From Corynebacterium felinum (lineage in GTDB: Bacteria; Actinomycetota; Actinomycetes; Mycobacteriales; Mycobacteriaceae), in contig NZ_CP047209.1 of NCBI RefSeq assembly GCF_030408755.1, positions 1,860,001-1,924,000 of the forward strand: a stretch of 64,000 bases of DNA, in the 5' to 3' direction. The position numbers were made by a program, and so were the translations under genes. This document shows, piece by piece, positions 45,427 to 54,602 of the stretch (position 1 is its first letter; every line of letters begins with the position of its first letter). Under the pieces are notes generated by a model. It saw only the letters and a list, made by a program, of their open reading frames with translations. It was not told where the DNA came from and searched no databases.

Positions 45427-46932
45427 GTGGGTATGTTGTCATCCCGCCGTTTCGTGGCTGTGTGTGCCACTGCTGTTCTATCAGCGTCTCTTCTGTCGGC
45501 CTGCGGTTTTGAAAAAACTGAGATGGCCACCGATGAGAAAGTAGGAATCTCCTTGCCGTTTAAGCCGGTGGGTTCATTCTCCCCCTATTCCGACGATGCT
45601 CTTCTGAATACCCGCATGGGTACTGCTGAAACGTTGGTAAGCCTTGATTCAGACGGCAAACCTGAAGCATTGTTGGCTCAGTCGTGGACGATGCCTGATG
45701 AGTCCACCGCTGTTTTCAACCTGCGCCAAGGCGTGAAGTTCCACGACGGAACGGAACTGACTGCCGAGGCGGTTGTCAACAGCCTCAATCACGCCATGAA
45801 AGCATCCTCCAAGCCCAAGGGTTTAGGTAAGAAGGAGCTGACCTTTAGCGCCGTCGATAAGCACACTGTGCACGTCACTAGTGAAGTGCCCGACCCGGTG
45901 CTGGTGCAGCGTTTTGCTGATCCGGGCACCGTCATCTTGTCGGAAAAAGCCTTCGACGGCGACAAAGTCACCCTCATCAACACAGGTACCGGGCCGTTCG
46001 CTCTTGCCTCCTTTGATACCGATAAGGCTGAAAGCACCGCTTTTGCCGACTACTGGAACGGCGCTCCACTTGCTCAAGGTATTCGCACCACCTTCATCGA
46101 AGACGGTGTCGCCCGCGCCAACGCACTGCGCGGCGGTGAAGTATCCCTCGCCCAGGCTGTGCCGATTGCCCAGCTGGGGGAACTTTCCGACCACCAGGTG
46201 GAGGCAACTCCACTCCCGCGCGGTGTGTATTTGCACCTGAACACGAACAAGGGTGTGTTCGCTGATCCTGCCATGCGTGCACAGGCTGCACAGTTCGTGG
46301 AAGCTGGCCCGATTGTTGAGAATATTTATGAAGGTCACGCCGCAGCCACTGAGGGCAAGATGTTTTCGGCTAACGCGAGCTGGTCGAAGGATGTGATTTC
46401 GAAAAACTCCCTGGCTGGTGCCACCGACCCTGCTGGGGCAAAGATTCGGCTTGCTACCTGGACCGAGCGCCCGGAGCTACCCGAAGCTGCCTCAGTTGTG
46501 GCTGATCAGCTGCGCAAAGCTGGATTTGAGGTTGAGGTTGTGGCAAAGGAATACACGACACTCGAAGATGCGCTGCTCGCCGGTGATTTCGACGCGGTGA
46601 TTGCTTCCCGCAACTACCAGTTGGGCGCGGCTGACCCCGTGAGCTTCTTAAGCTCCGACTACACCTGTGAAGGCGGCTATAACTTGTCGATGTACTGCAA
46701 CGAGGAGATCGATAAGGAAATCAACGATGCGATGAATATTGCTGATCTTGATGCCCGCTACACTCGCGCGGCTGAAATTGCTGGCAAGATTGTGGCCGAT
46801 AATGCGGTGATTCCACTCGCCCATGAATATTCCTTGATTGTGTTTAAGGATCTTGAGGGCGTGACCATCGATCCGTTTGAGCGCCGCCTGATCACGGAAA
46901 AGCTGGCCAAAGCCGACGCTGGCGCCAACTAA
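45427..46932 (+). CDS. Solute-binding lipoprotein, family 5 (peptide/nickel type)
   Basis: A 501-residue lipoprotein with lipobox L-S-A-C (Cys26 from GTG 45427). The mature part is a family 5 solute-binding protein: LAQSWTMPDESTAVFNLRQG and VKFHDGTELTAEAVVNSLN are the characteristic N-terminal stretches, and VIPLAHEYSLIVF the C-terminal one. It would capture a peptide, opine or metal complex for the ABC permease. The ATG two codons in is an alternative start; AAAGG lies 6 bases before the GTG. It follows the MFS gene by 131 bases and precedes the fused permease by 219 bases. Confidence 0.92.
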   Translation: MGMLSSRRFVAVCATAVLSASLLSACGFEKTEMATDEKVGISLPFKPVGSFSPYSDDALLNTRMGTAETLVSLDSDGKPEALLAQSWTMPDESTAVFNLRQGVKFHDGTELTAEAVVNSLNHAMKASSKPKGLGKKELTFSAVDKHTVHVTSEVPDPVLVQRFADPGTVILSEKAFDGDKVTLINTGTGPFALASFDTDKAESTAFADYWNGAPLAQGIRTTFIEDGVARANALRGGEVSLAQAVPIAQLGELSDHQVEATPLPRGVYLHLNTNKGVFADPAMRAQAAQFVEAGPIVENIYEGHAAATEGKMFSANASWSKDVISKNSLAGATDPAGAKIRLATWTERPELPEAASVVADQLRKAGFEVEVVAKEYTTLEDALLAGDFDAVIASRNYQLGAADPVSFLSSDYTCEGGYNLSMYCNEEIDKEINDAMNIADLDARYTRAAEIAGKIVADNAVIPLAHEYSLIVFKDLEGVTIDPFERRLITEKLAKADAGAN

Positions 46933-47151
46933 CCCTTCATCCTGCATGTCGGCGATGCCTTGAACTTTCGCCGACATCCACCTAGCACCGGCGGAGGGTG
47001 CTGGTGCACCACAAGCACCACGCCGCACTTTAAAAAGAAGTCACCCAAAGAAGTCCCCCCGCCTTGGTGTCACCCACATATTCCGCGTGCACACGCTGCG
47101 TGTTGCACGTGTCGTTGTTTTTCTTCTTACGCTGAGGTTTTCACTCCTTCC

Positions 47152-48960
47152 ATGATCGCTACCGCGCCTTCTACTCACGCACCCCAACTCCTGCCCCAGC
47201 AGGGCCGACGTCCGGGTATACTTCTTCGTCGCTTTCTGCGTGGCCTTGTGTTCCCCTGCACCCTTGTGGCAGCTGGTGTGCTGATTACTGCCGCGTTGCC
47301 GTTTATCACCGGCCGAGACTTAGCTTTGAGCGTGTTTCGCGCCCGTGAGGCGGAACGTGAACCAGACCCCGTGGTGCTTGAGGCGATCCGGAATGAGCTG
47401 GATTTGCCAGATTCTGCTTGGTCGGGGCTCATCCAGTGGCTTGCGCGTGCAAGTCAGGGCGATTTTGGTGTGAGTTGGGTCGATCCTTCCACTTCAGCTG
47501 CCCATGCCGCATTGCGTGGGCTAAACGTCAGTGCGTCGATTGCGGGGCTGTCGACTGCCGTTGCGGTTGTGTTGGCGATTATTCTTGTCCTTCCCCGCAT
47601 TACTGCGGTGATGCGGGGCAAGCCTTCGAAAGCCTCGCACATCATGGGCATGGCGATCATGGGCTCTATCCCGGAATTTGTGCTCGCAGTTGTTTTACTC
47701 GTCATCTTCGGGCTGCGGCTTGGGCTTTTGCCCGTCAGCGGCTACTCCTCCCCCGCGCATCTAGTAATGCCGGTGTTATCACTTGCGATCCCTTCCGCTG
47801 GTTTGTTGGGGCGTATCCTCCTGATCACCATTGATGGTTTGGCGCATGAGGAGTGGGTGCGGATGTGGCGGCTGAATCGGGTGCGCGACCGAGCGTTTTT
47901 CCTCGCGCTCATGCACCGCAGCTTGGCAGTTTTGCTTCCACAGATCGTGTTGTTTTTCGCTGGCACGCTCGCGGCTACCGTGCTGGTTGAGACAGCCTTT
48001 AACGTTCCCGGCATCGGCCGCACCGCTGTTGTTGCCGCCACCAACCGTGATATTCCGGTGCTTCAGGTGCTGGTGTTAACCACGATTGTGGTCGGGCTTG
48101 TCACAGGTACGCTTTCACAACTGCTGCGACACGTACTCCTGCATCCGCTAATCAGCGCGGATTCCGCCTCCTCCACAGCACAGCGCACCAGCCACCGCCC
48201 TACAGCAAGGGTGTTGTTTCTTGCCACGATCAGCCCTTTTGTTGCGCTGATCCTCCTCGCGCTGGTGACGAACGCCCCTGTTCTTGATGTGAACAATCGC
48301 CTGCTTGCCCCCAGCAGCGCACATATTGTGGGCACGGATCAGCTGGGCCGTGATTTGCTTGTGCGTTTAGCCCACGGCGCAGTGTTTAGCCTCGGTGCCG
48401 CTTTCTTAGTCACCTGCGCCTGCGCGGTGGTCGGGCTGTTTTTGGGGCTTGCGGGTGTGTGGGTTTCGAAGCTTGGCGACGCCCTCAACGCTCTTCCCGC
48501 CGTACTCATCGGTGTGATTTTGGCTGGTGTTTTCGGCCCTTCCCAAACCACCGCCGCTATCGCCGTCCTACTCGTGGGTTGGATTCCCCTGGCTGCTCAC
48601 GCATCAAGCGTGGCTGCGGAGGTACGCACTACCGGTTTTTACCGTTGGGCTGCACTTCAAGGGGCAAGCCGTATGCGCTTGGTGTGGGTGCACACCATGC
48701 CCACACTAGTTCCCGCAGTAGCCAGGCATGCCGCCAGCCGCATCGCCCACAACGCACTCGCCCTGGTCAGCCTGGGTTTCCTCGGCCTGGGTGCCGCGCA
48801 TGATTCACCGAACTGGGGCATGATTTTGAATGAATCTATCCGCTACGCTGAGCGCGCCCCCTGGATGATGCTCGCCCCCACCGTCCTGCTGATCCTCCTC
48901 GGCATCGCCTCAGCACTGGCTACGGATGCGGATATTTCGTGGAAGAAACCCACAAAGTAG
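47152..48960 (+). CDS. Fused DppB-DppC-type ABC permease
   Basis: A 602-residue protein in which two permeases of a peptide/nickel importer are joined. The first half (about 1-310) is DppB-like, with the large periplasmic loop, a PGIGRTAVVAA stretch and VETAFNVPG. The second half (about 340-602) is DppC-like: it opens with RVLFLATISPFVALILLA and has VGTDQLGRDLLVRLAHG, the D-x-x-G-R-D hallmark. Both halves retain EAA-type loops (AALQGASRMRLVW in the second). I chose ATG 47152 since it precedes the first membrane segment by about 25 residues. Fusion guarantees a 1:1 pairing of the halves. Confidence 0.88.
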   Translation: MIATAPSTHAPQLLPQQGRRPGILLRRFLRGLVFPCTLVAAGVLITAALPFITGRDLALSVFRAREAEREPDPVVLEAIRNELDLPDSAWSGLIQWLARASQGDFGVSWVDPSTSAAHAALRGLNVSASIAGLSTAVAVVLAIILVLPRITAVMRGKPSKASHIMGMAIMGSIPEFVLAVVLLVIFGLRLGLLPVSGYSSPAHLVMPVLSLAIPSAGLLGRILLITIDGLAHEEWVRMWRLNRVRDRAFFLALMHRSLAVLLPQIVLFFAGTLAATVLVETAFNVPGIGRTAVVAATNRDIPVLQVLVLTTIVVGLVTGTLSQLLRHVLLHPLISADSASSTAQRTSHRPTARVLFLATISPFVALILLALVTNAPVLDVNNRLLAPSSAHIVGTDQLGRDLLVRLAHGAVFSLGAAFLVTCACAVVGLFLGLAGVWVSKLGDALNALPAVLIGVILAGVFGPSQTTAAIAVLLVGWIPLAAHASSVAAEVRTTGFYRWAALQGASRMRLVWVHTMPTLVPAVARHAASRIAHNALALVSLGFLGLGAAHDSPNWGMILNESIRYAERAPWMMLAPTVLLILLGIASALATDADISWKKPTK

Positions 48961-49078
48961 ATGATGTCGCGTCTTCCTTATCAAGGTTATCCGCTTAAAA
49001 CAGGTTGCTACTCTAGCGGAATTGCGTGAGGGTATTTTAGAATCAAACCTCATACTGCAACATTAGAGAGGAGTGACG

Positions 49079-49552
49079 ATGAAGCAGTATTCTGCGCGTG
49101 ATATTGCCGAGTGGTTTGTGGCTTGGGCTGAAGAGATTGAAGATGCTGAATTAAGCAGCCTTCAGTTACAGAAGCTACTGTATTACGCGAAGGCGCATGT
49201 TATGCGGCAGCACCACGGAATGAGCTTGTTTTCTGACCGGATGGAAGCGTGGTCGAATGGGCCTGTCATTCCCTCTCTTTTCAATGAACTACGCACGTTT
49301 GAAAACCGGCCCATTGATTCTTCACGCTTTGTTTCACCAGATTTCGATTGGGATAACTTCCGCGAGGTGGAAAAGGATCTCGTCGAAGTGTGGGACAAAT
49401 ATGGCGGTTATTGCTCGTGGGTACTGCGCAATATGACGCGGGAAGAAGATCCTTGGCGTAAGAACTTCACCACTGATTCCCAGCCTATTGAAATTCCAGA
49501 TGCTGATCTCAAAGAACTATTAGGCCACGTAGGTAATAAGGTATTCCGATGA
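49079..49552 (+). CDS. Panacea-domain (DUF4065) protein
   Basis: A 157-residue protein with the Panacea/DUF4065 fold signature: YSARDIAEWFVAWAEE, then LSSLQLQKLLYYAKAH, then AWSNGPVIPSLFNELR. These proteins are often phage- or island-borne. Many act as antitoxins that neutralise very different toxins encoded next to them; others (SocA) are proteolytic adaptors. The ATG at 49079 has GAGAGGAG about 6 bases upstream. No toxin-like gene is next to it on the same strand; the convergent neighbour ends 21 bases away. Whether this copy is an orphan antitoxin is open. Confidence 0.85.
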   Translation: MKQYSARDIAEWFVAWAEEIEDAELSSLQLQKLLYYAKAHVMRQHHGMSLFSDRMEAWSNGPVIPSLFNELRTFENRPIDSSRFVSPDFDWDNFREVEKDLVEVWDKYGGYCSWVLRNMTREEDPWRKNFTTDSQPIEIPDADLKELLGHVGNKVFR

Positions 49553-49573
49553 GAAAAAACGAGCTAATATTAT

Positions 49574-50155
49574 TTATTCCAGAGTGAAAACTCCATTGAA
49601 TATAGCATTTTGAAAAATTGTTGGCTTCTCAACAAAAACCCAACCATCAAACACGCCTTCACAATAAAAGTCTTTAAATATCTTTACGCCCCAAAAGTTA
49701 AGATTCGAAATTTTAACGCCACTGAAGTAGACTTCATTAAAATGCGATCGCCAACAATTCACGAAACCAGCGTTGATCTCCTTTAATTTTATAACACTCA
49801 TACAACGCGCATTTTTCATAGAAAGCACGCGATTAAAAAAGACCTTTTCAAAGCTTATATCTGCGTAGAACACAACTTGGTCAAAGAAAGAATGTTCTAA
49901 AAATTTCACATCATCAAATTTTGCGCCACTTTTAAATTTCGCCTTTTTGAAGCTGCTTAATCCAGAAAACTGTACATTTTTAAATACCACATCGGACTCA
50001 AAGATGACTTGATGACACGATAATAAAGCTCGGAATTCCACCTCTGAAAAAACTACCGGGCGATCAAACAATGAAAAGTTAAATATAGTCTCATTTTGGA
50101 AAGAAGTATTACAAAAAGAGACCTTCGCGCAAAAAATCGCTTTTATAAAAAACAA
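49574..50155 (-). CDS. Pentapeptide-type repeat protein, detached C-terminal part
   Basis: This frame encodes 193 residues of phenylalanine-periodic repeat (VSFCNTSFQNETIF..), ending ..IFNGVFTLE. It has no credible start: the first codon is a TTG inside the preceding gene, and no ribosome-binding site is visible. It continues the repeat of the upstream gene after a one-base frame change, as set out in the findings. The repeat becomes irregular after about residue 110, perhaps a separate C-terminal domain. The DNA is strongly A+T-rich. It converges on the Panacea gene. Confidence 0.7.
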   Translation of the reverse strand: MFFIKAIFCAKVSFCNTSFQNETIFNFSLFDRPVVFSEVEFRALLSCHQVIFESDVVFKNVQFSGLSSFKKAKFKSGAKFDDVKFLEHSFFDQVVFYADISFEKVFFNRVLSMKNARCMSVIKLKEINAGFVNCWRSHFNEVYFSGVKISNLNFWGVKIFKDFYCEGVFDGWVFVEKPTIFQNAIFNGVFTLE

Positions 50156-51603
50156 CGACTTTCGAAAGCAGCACCTTCAAACGAAACGTAATTCTGAAAG
50201 TTAACACCAGAAAATGAAGCCCAGCTCCAGAAACTTCCTTTATTAAAAATGGTTTCACCCTGAAACATAGACTCATTAAATGAGACCTCGCCCAAAAATG
50301 AGACTTCAACAAATGAAGCTTTTTTCACAAATTTAACTTCCCTAAAAGTAGCTTCACCCACAAAAGTAACAGCATCAAATGTGGCAGGTCTATGAAAAAT
50401 GGATTTCCTGAACGAGGATTCTCCAACAAAGGTAGTCCCCGCGAAGGATACACCGCCATGGAAGGCTATCTCTATAAACGAAGACCAGCCCTCAACTAAT
50501 AAACCAGCAAAAGAACATCTATTTCTAAATATCGCGTTTCGAAAAACTAAACTATGATTAAATTTAGAATCATTAAAATTAGCAACATCTCCAAAGACGG
50601 AGTTTGTAAATGTTACCGCCCCTTGGTTTACCATACCATTAAAAGTGCAACGCTTTACAAATGATACTTTTGCAAACGAGGTGCCATTCACAAATTTAGC
50701 CCCCTTAAATGAAACTTCGCCCCAAAATTTAGCCTCTTCAAACGATGCATTCCCGATAAAACACGCTTCATCAAAGTTGGCTTGTGAAATAAAATCAGAC
50801 TTTTTGCATGTGACTTTTTGCCTGAAAAGTGTTCTATTAAAATTACAAGAATTAAAAGTACAATTTGCGAACGAAAATCTCTCATTAATTACGGCACCGT
50901 GCAGATCTATGATGCAATTAGTCCATAATTGCTCATCGTTCTTTACTTGTACGTTTTCATCTATCTTCTCGTTCTTATCAGAAAGTAGGTGTTCTCGCAG
51001 CACATTTAGTATCGTTGACTCGACTGCAGCATCGTTAAACTTACCATTTTCATCAACTCTATTAATACGTAGATAACCACATAGGATATCAACTGTGCGC
51101 TGCTGGTAATGCCCTAAATAAGTGTCAGCTATGTCAGTTAAGGCATAAACGCCAGCGATACGAACTTGAGGGGAGGGATCGCCGAGCTGTTCAATCGCTT
51201 TATCAAATCGGTCCTCAATTGCTGCTTTCTCTTTTACTAGGAGCTCAGTTTCTTGATCGGTTCTTTCGCGAAAACGAATCACAAAGTAGGCAATCGCACC
51301 AATGGCACCCACTAAAGTTAAAACAACGGTGACTATATCTAAGGGTTTGTCCTGTGATCGAATAAGCCAAATCGCAATAAAACGTTTGAGCAATCCCCAA
51401 TTTTCTTCTTTAGGAGCATAAATAGACCCTATAAGCGTAAAAATAAACAGTGCGAAGAAGACCCAACGAGAAATATCTAAAAGCAAGCTCTTGGGTCGTA
51501 GAGAAACTATCTCTCGGAACATGTTCTTCTGTCCAGATTCTGCCGTTGTTTTCTTCTTCTTGTAGAGATAAATAACGGTGATCTTTTCTAAGTCTTTACC
51601 CAT
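50143..51603 (-). CDS. Two-helix membrane protein with F-periodic pentapeptide-type repeats (N-terminal part)
   Basis: A 486-residue protein. Two membrane segments lie at about 46-63 (RWVFFALFIFTLIGSIYA) and 88-109 (DIVTVVLTLVGAIGAIAY). A cytoplasmic stretch at 123-185 (KAIEQLGDPSPQVRIAGVYAL) is the conserved middle of actinobacterial pentapeptide-repeat membrane proteins. From about 240 the chain repeats F every 5 and 6 residues in alternation to the last codon. The stop falls within the repeat, at a run of six T, and the next frame carries it on. Such repeats form a right-handed beta helix. The function is unknown; A+T-rich DNA unlike both flanks suggests acquisition. Confidence 0.8.
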   Translation of the reverse strand: MGKDLEKITVIYLYKKKKTTAESGQKNMFREIVSLRPKSLLLDISRWVFFALFIFTLIGSIYAPKEENWGLLKRFIAIWLIRSQDKPLDIVTVVLTLVGAIGAIAYFVIRFRERTDQETELLVKEKAAIEDRFDKAIEQLGDPSPQVRIAGVYALTDIADTYLGHYQQRTVDILCGYLRINRVDENGKFNDAAVESTILNVLREHLLSDKNEKIDENVQVKNDEQLWTNCIIDLHGAVINERFSFANCTFNSCNFNRTLFRQKVTCKKSDFISQANFDEACFIGNASFEEAKFWGEVSFKGAKFVNGTSFAKVSFVKRCTFNGMVNQGAVTFTNSVFGDVANFNDSKFNHSLVFRNAIFRNRCSFAGLLVEGWSSFIEIAFHGGVSFAGTTFVGESSFRKSIFHRPATFDAVTFVGEATFREVKFVKKASFVEVSFLGEVSFNESMFQGETIFNKGSFWSWASFSGVNFQNYVSFEGAAFESRCFL

Positions 51604-51711
51604 GGGATCACCTTGGAACTACGAGTTAGTTTGAATAGCTAGATGTTTGTCGATTACAGCAAACAGTCTTATCGTAGCAACGGTAACTTGCCCGCAAGAC
51701 TGTTTTCTTGC

Positions 51712-51772
51712 AAAAAAAGGGAAAACCACCCAAGAGAAGGTGACCGTTTACTCGGTACCTTTCTTGGGTGGT
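51712..51772 (-). terminator. Rho-independent terminator of dxr-rip1
   Basis: On the minus strand ACCACCCAAGA pairs with TCTTGGGTGGT (11 bp, 51772-51762 with 51735-51725), and TTTTCCCTTTTTTT follows. An inner GGTACC-type stem strengthens it. It starts 15 bases past the rip1 stop. Confidence 0.9.
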
Positions 51773-51786
51773 TGCTCGTTTTTGGG

Positions 51787-52998
51787 TTAACCGAAGATTC
51801 TGATCGGGTTCACCACGTCGGCGATGATGACGATCGCACCCACGCCCATGAGGATTGCGGCAAAGCCAATGGTGATCGGCATGAGCTTGGAGTAATCGGC
51901 AGGGCCAGCGGGTGCAAGACCGCGGAGGCGGCGGAAGAAGTCGCGAACCTTTTCGTAGAGTACAACCGCGATGTGCCCGCCGTCGAGAGGCGGAAGTGGC
52001 ACAAGGTTGAAAAACGCGAGGAAGAAGTTCAGGCTGGCCAACATCATAAAGAACATCGGCCACATGGAACGCTCCACGAGTTCGCCACCCACTCGTGAGG
52101 CACCGACCACACTCACAGGGCCATCCAGTTGGCGCTCAGCACCGAAGATGGCGGCCACCACGCCTGGGATCTTCGCAGGGAAGGCGGCAAGTCCGCGAAG
52201 CGTATCGCCCACAACAGTGGCGGAGAAATTAGCGGTCGCACCAATCGCCTCAACTGGGCCGTAGGTCTTAAACAAATCCAGTGGTGCGCTGGTCACACCA
52301 ATCGCACCAACGGTGTGCAGCTCGCCTTTTTCGTTCAGTCGTTGTGCGCTTGCTACCACAATGTCTGTCATGATTTCTTGACCATCACGCACGACGGTAA
52401 GGCTGACTGTTTCATCAGGCTTCGCCATCACATATTCACGCAGTTCGGCGAAACTTTCCAAGTTGTTCCCATCGGCAGCAATAATGCGATCGCCTGCTTT
52501 CAGGCCAGCTCCACCAGCAGGGCCCACACCGGTACAAGCTTCGAGTTCCCCAGTAGGTTTCTGAGCCGGTGCCACGCAGCCAGTCTGTCCCACAACGGCG
52601 GTGGTGTCGGGATTCGGATCAGGAAGCCCAGAAGTGACGGCTAACCCATAGAGCACAGTGGTGGCCACAATCAGGTTCATAATAATGCCGCCGAGCAGCA
52701 CAATTACACGCTGCCACCACGGCTTATTCACCATCGCACGAGGCTTTTCATCCTCAGTGACCTCATCCTGATTCGTCATCCCAGCAATATCGCAGAAACC
52801 ACCCAACGGAATCAGCTTGAACCCATACTCCGTTTCACCCCGCTTGAAGGAAAAAACAGTAGGGCCGAAACCAACGAAGAAGCGGCGCACCTTCATGCCG
52901 AAAAAACGGGCGGTGGCAAAATGCCCCCACTCGTGCAAAGCAATGGTCACGGCAATGCCAAGACCAAAAAGAAGGACACCGAAAGAATACGACATCAT
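51787..52998 (-). CDS. rip1: Site-2 intramembrane metalloprotease Rip1
   Basis: A 403-residue M50 protease. HEWGH at 22-26 in the first membrane segment and L-D-G near 338-340 (PLPPLDGGHIAVVL) bind the catalytic zinc. A PDZ domain occupies about 145-230 (GPAGGAGLKAGDRIIAADG). Rip1 cleaves membrane-embedded anti-sigma factors and other targets, adjusting the envelope stress response and, in mycobacteria, mycolate synthesis and virulence. It follows dxr by 25 bases, the ancestral dxr-rip1-ispG order, but ispG is about 12.6 kb further on. A strong terminator closes the unit. Confidence 0.94.
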   Translation of the reverse strand: MMSYSFGVLLFGLGIAVTIALHEWGHFATARFFGMKVRRFFVGFGPTVFSFKRGETEYGFKLIPLGGFCDIAGMTNQDEVTEDEKPRAMVNKPWWQRVIVLLGGIIMNLIVATTVLYGLAVTSGLPDPNPDTTAVVGQTGCVAPAQKPTGELEACTGVGPAGGAGLKAGDRIIAADGNNLESFAELREYVMAKPDETVSLTVVRDGQEIMTDIVVASAQRLNEKGELHTVGAIGVTSAPLDLFKTYGPVEAIGATANFSATVVGDTLRGLAAFPAKIPGVVAAIFGAERQLDGPVSVVGASRVGGELVERSMWPMFFMMLASLNFFLAFFNLVPLPPLDGGHIAVVLYEKVRDFFRRLRGLAPAGPADYSKLMPITIGFAAILMGVGAIVIIADVVNPIRIFG

Positions 52999-53023
52999 GA
53001 AGGAAACAGGGCTCCTAGAAAAA

Positions 53024-54196
53024 TTATGAGAATATGGTGGCTAGATAGGCGTGTGCACGAGTACGCGCCTGGTTTTCACATTCTAGAACGTCCGCAATAC
53101 ATGTGGGAGTTCCCGCAAACTCATCAGCCTGCGCAAGCACATGCGCCACAGTGTCCACGATCTGCGGGAACTTAATCTTGCCCTGCAAAAACGCAGCAGC
53201 CGCCTCCTCATTCGCAGCATTGTACACAGCAGGGAAAGTACCACCCTTCGCTGCCGCCTCCCGCGCGAGCCGGACAGCGGGGAACGCGTGGTCGTCGACA
53301 GGCTCAAAATCCCAGCTGAAGGACTCGCGGAAATCCAGGGCAGGTTGCGCGGCGTCGACACGCTCCGGCCAATTCAGGGCAAGCGCAATCGGCAGCTTCA
53401 TCGACGGCGGGGAGGCCTGCGCAATCGTCGCACCGTCGCAGAACGTAATCATGGAATGCACAATCGACTGCGGATGCACACTCACGTCGATGTCATCGGG
53501 ATGCACCCCAAACAGTAAGGACGCCTCAATCAGCTCCAAACCCTTATTAATTAATGTGGCGGAATTCAGCGTATTCATCTGCCCCATCGACCACGTAGGG
53601 TGCGCGGCAGCCTGCTGCGGAGTAACCTCCCACATCTCTTCGCGCGTCCAACCCCGAAACGGCCCGCCCGAAGCGGTAAGCACGAAACGTGCCACCTCAC
53701 CACGGCTACCGGAGCGCAAACACTGCGCCATCGCAGAATGCTCAGAATCAACCGGGATAATCTGGCCAGGGCGGGCAGCCTTCATCACCAAATCACCGCC
53801 AGCAACCAACGATTCCTTATTCGCAAGCGCAAGATAGGAGCCCGTTTCAATCGTCGCCATCGTTGCCGCCAACCCCAGCGAACCCACCAGCGCATTCAAC
53901 ACAGTATCGGCGGGAACTTCCCGCACCAGCCGCTCCGCCGAGTCAGGACCTGCGAGCACGTCCCCACCCAACGCCGCGCTAATGACACGGGCGGATTCAG
54001 GATCGGCGATTGCCACGTGGCTGGCAGGAAGCCCGAGCGTGCGTGCCTGGTCGATCACAAGCTGAGGATCGCGCCCGCCCGCCGCAATACCAACAACCTC
54101 AAACTTGTCGGGGTTATCAGCCACCACCTCAAGCGCCTGGGTGCCAATCGAACCGGTGCTGCCAAGAATTAAAATTTGCTTGCTCACCTCAACCAT
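53024..54196 (-). CDS. dxr: 1-deoxy-D-xylulose 5-phosphate reductoisomerase
   Basis: A 390-residue DXR. The NADPH-binding loop is [15 protein letters not shown] (11-25). The substrate and metal region has [12 protein letters not shown] and [11 protein letters not shown] in the middle, then SGGPFRGW and HPTWSMG, all family hallmarks. It converts DXP to MEP, the first committed step of the MEP pathway, and is the target of fosmidomycin. I chose ATG 54196; GTG at 54187 is an alternative that begins three residues later. It lies 25 bases upstream of rip1 and is co-transcribed with it. Confidence 0.96.
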   Translation of the reverse strand: MVEVSKQILILGSTGSIGTQALEVVADNPDKFEVVGIAAGGRDPQLVIDQARTLGLPASHVAIADPESARVISAALGGDVLAGPDSAERLVREVPADTVLNALVGSLGLAATMATIETGSYLALANKESLVAGGDLVMKAARPGQIIPVDSEHSAMAQCLRSGSRGEVARFVLTASGGPFRGWTREEMWEVTPQQAAAHPTWSMGQMNTLNSATLINKGLELIEASLLFGVHPDDIDVSVHPQSIVHSMITFCDGATIAQASPPSMKLPIALALNWPERVDAAQPALDFRESFSWDFEPVDDHAFPAVRLAREAAAKGGTFPAVYNAANEEAAAAFLQGKIKFPQIVDTVAHVLAQADEFAGTPTCIADVLECENQARTRAHAYLATIFS

Positions 54197-54602
54197 TGTT
54201 CCAAACTTCTCACACATTCAAAAAGAACCACCACCCAAACCCGCGGAAACAACGCACCTGCGATCGATGTGCATAGCGGGAGGCATTTACCCCCTAACGT
54301 GGACCTACTTTCGGTTGAATCGCACACAGATAGGCTGCGTGGGGGAACTTTTTACCCACCACCAGCTACTAATTCCCAAGGTCACAGCCCCCTGCACTTG
54401 GATAACTAGCTTGTGGCATGAGCCACATTGCTTAGCTGTTGGGGTTTTCATGTCGCTTTTGTGGTCCTGATGTGCCAAAATAGTTGGGAAATCTAGATCA
54501 TTCATGACTAGCTCCCTTAAAAGATTTTTCCTCCACTGCCATCTGACGCTTGATTCAGGCCAGAGACCGTGGGCGCGGGGAGCGCGAGATAAGGAGAAGA
54601 AC
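54197..54602. other. 406-base intergenic region between divergent dxr and the DUF2631 gene
   Basis: This contains the promoters of both genes. I found no gene or repeat that I can support. AAGGAGAAG at 54591-54599 is the ribosome-binding site of the DUF2631 gene. The frame of that gene stays open to 54504 but upstream residues are not family-like. Confidence 0.45.
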
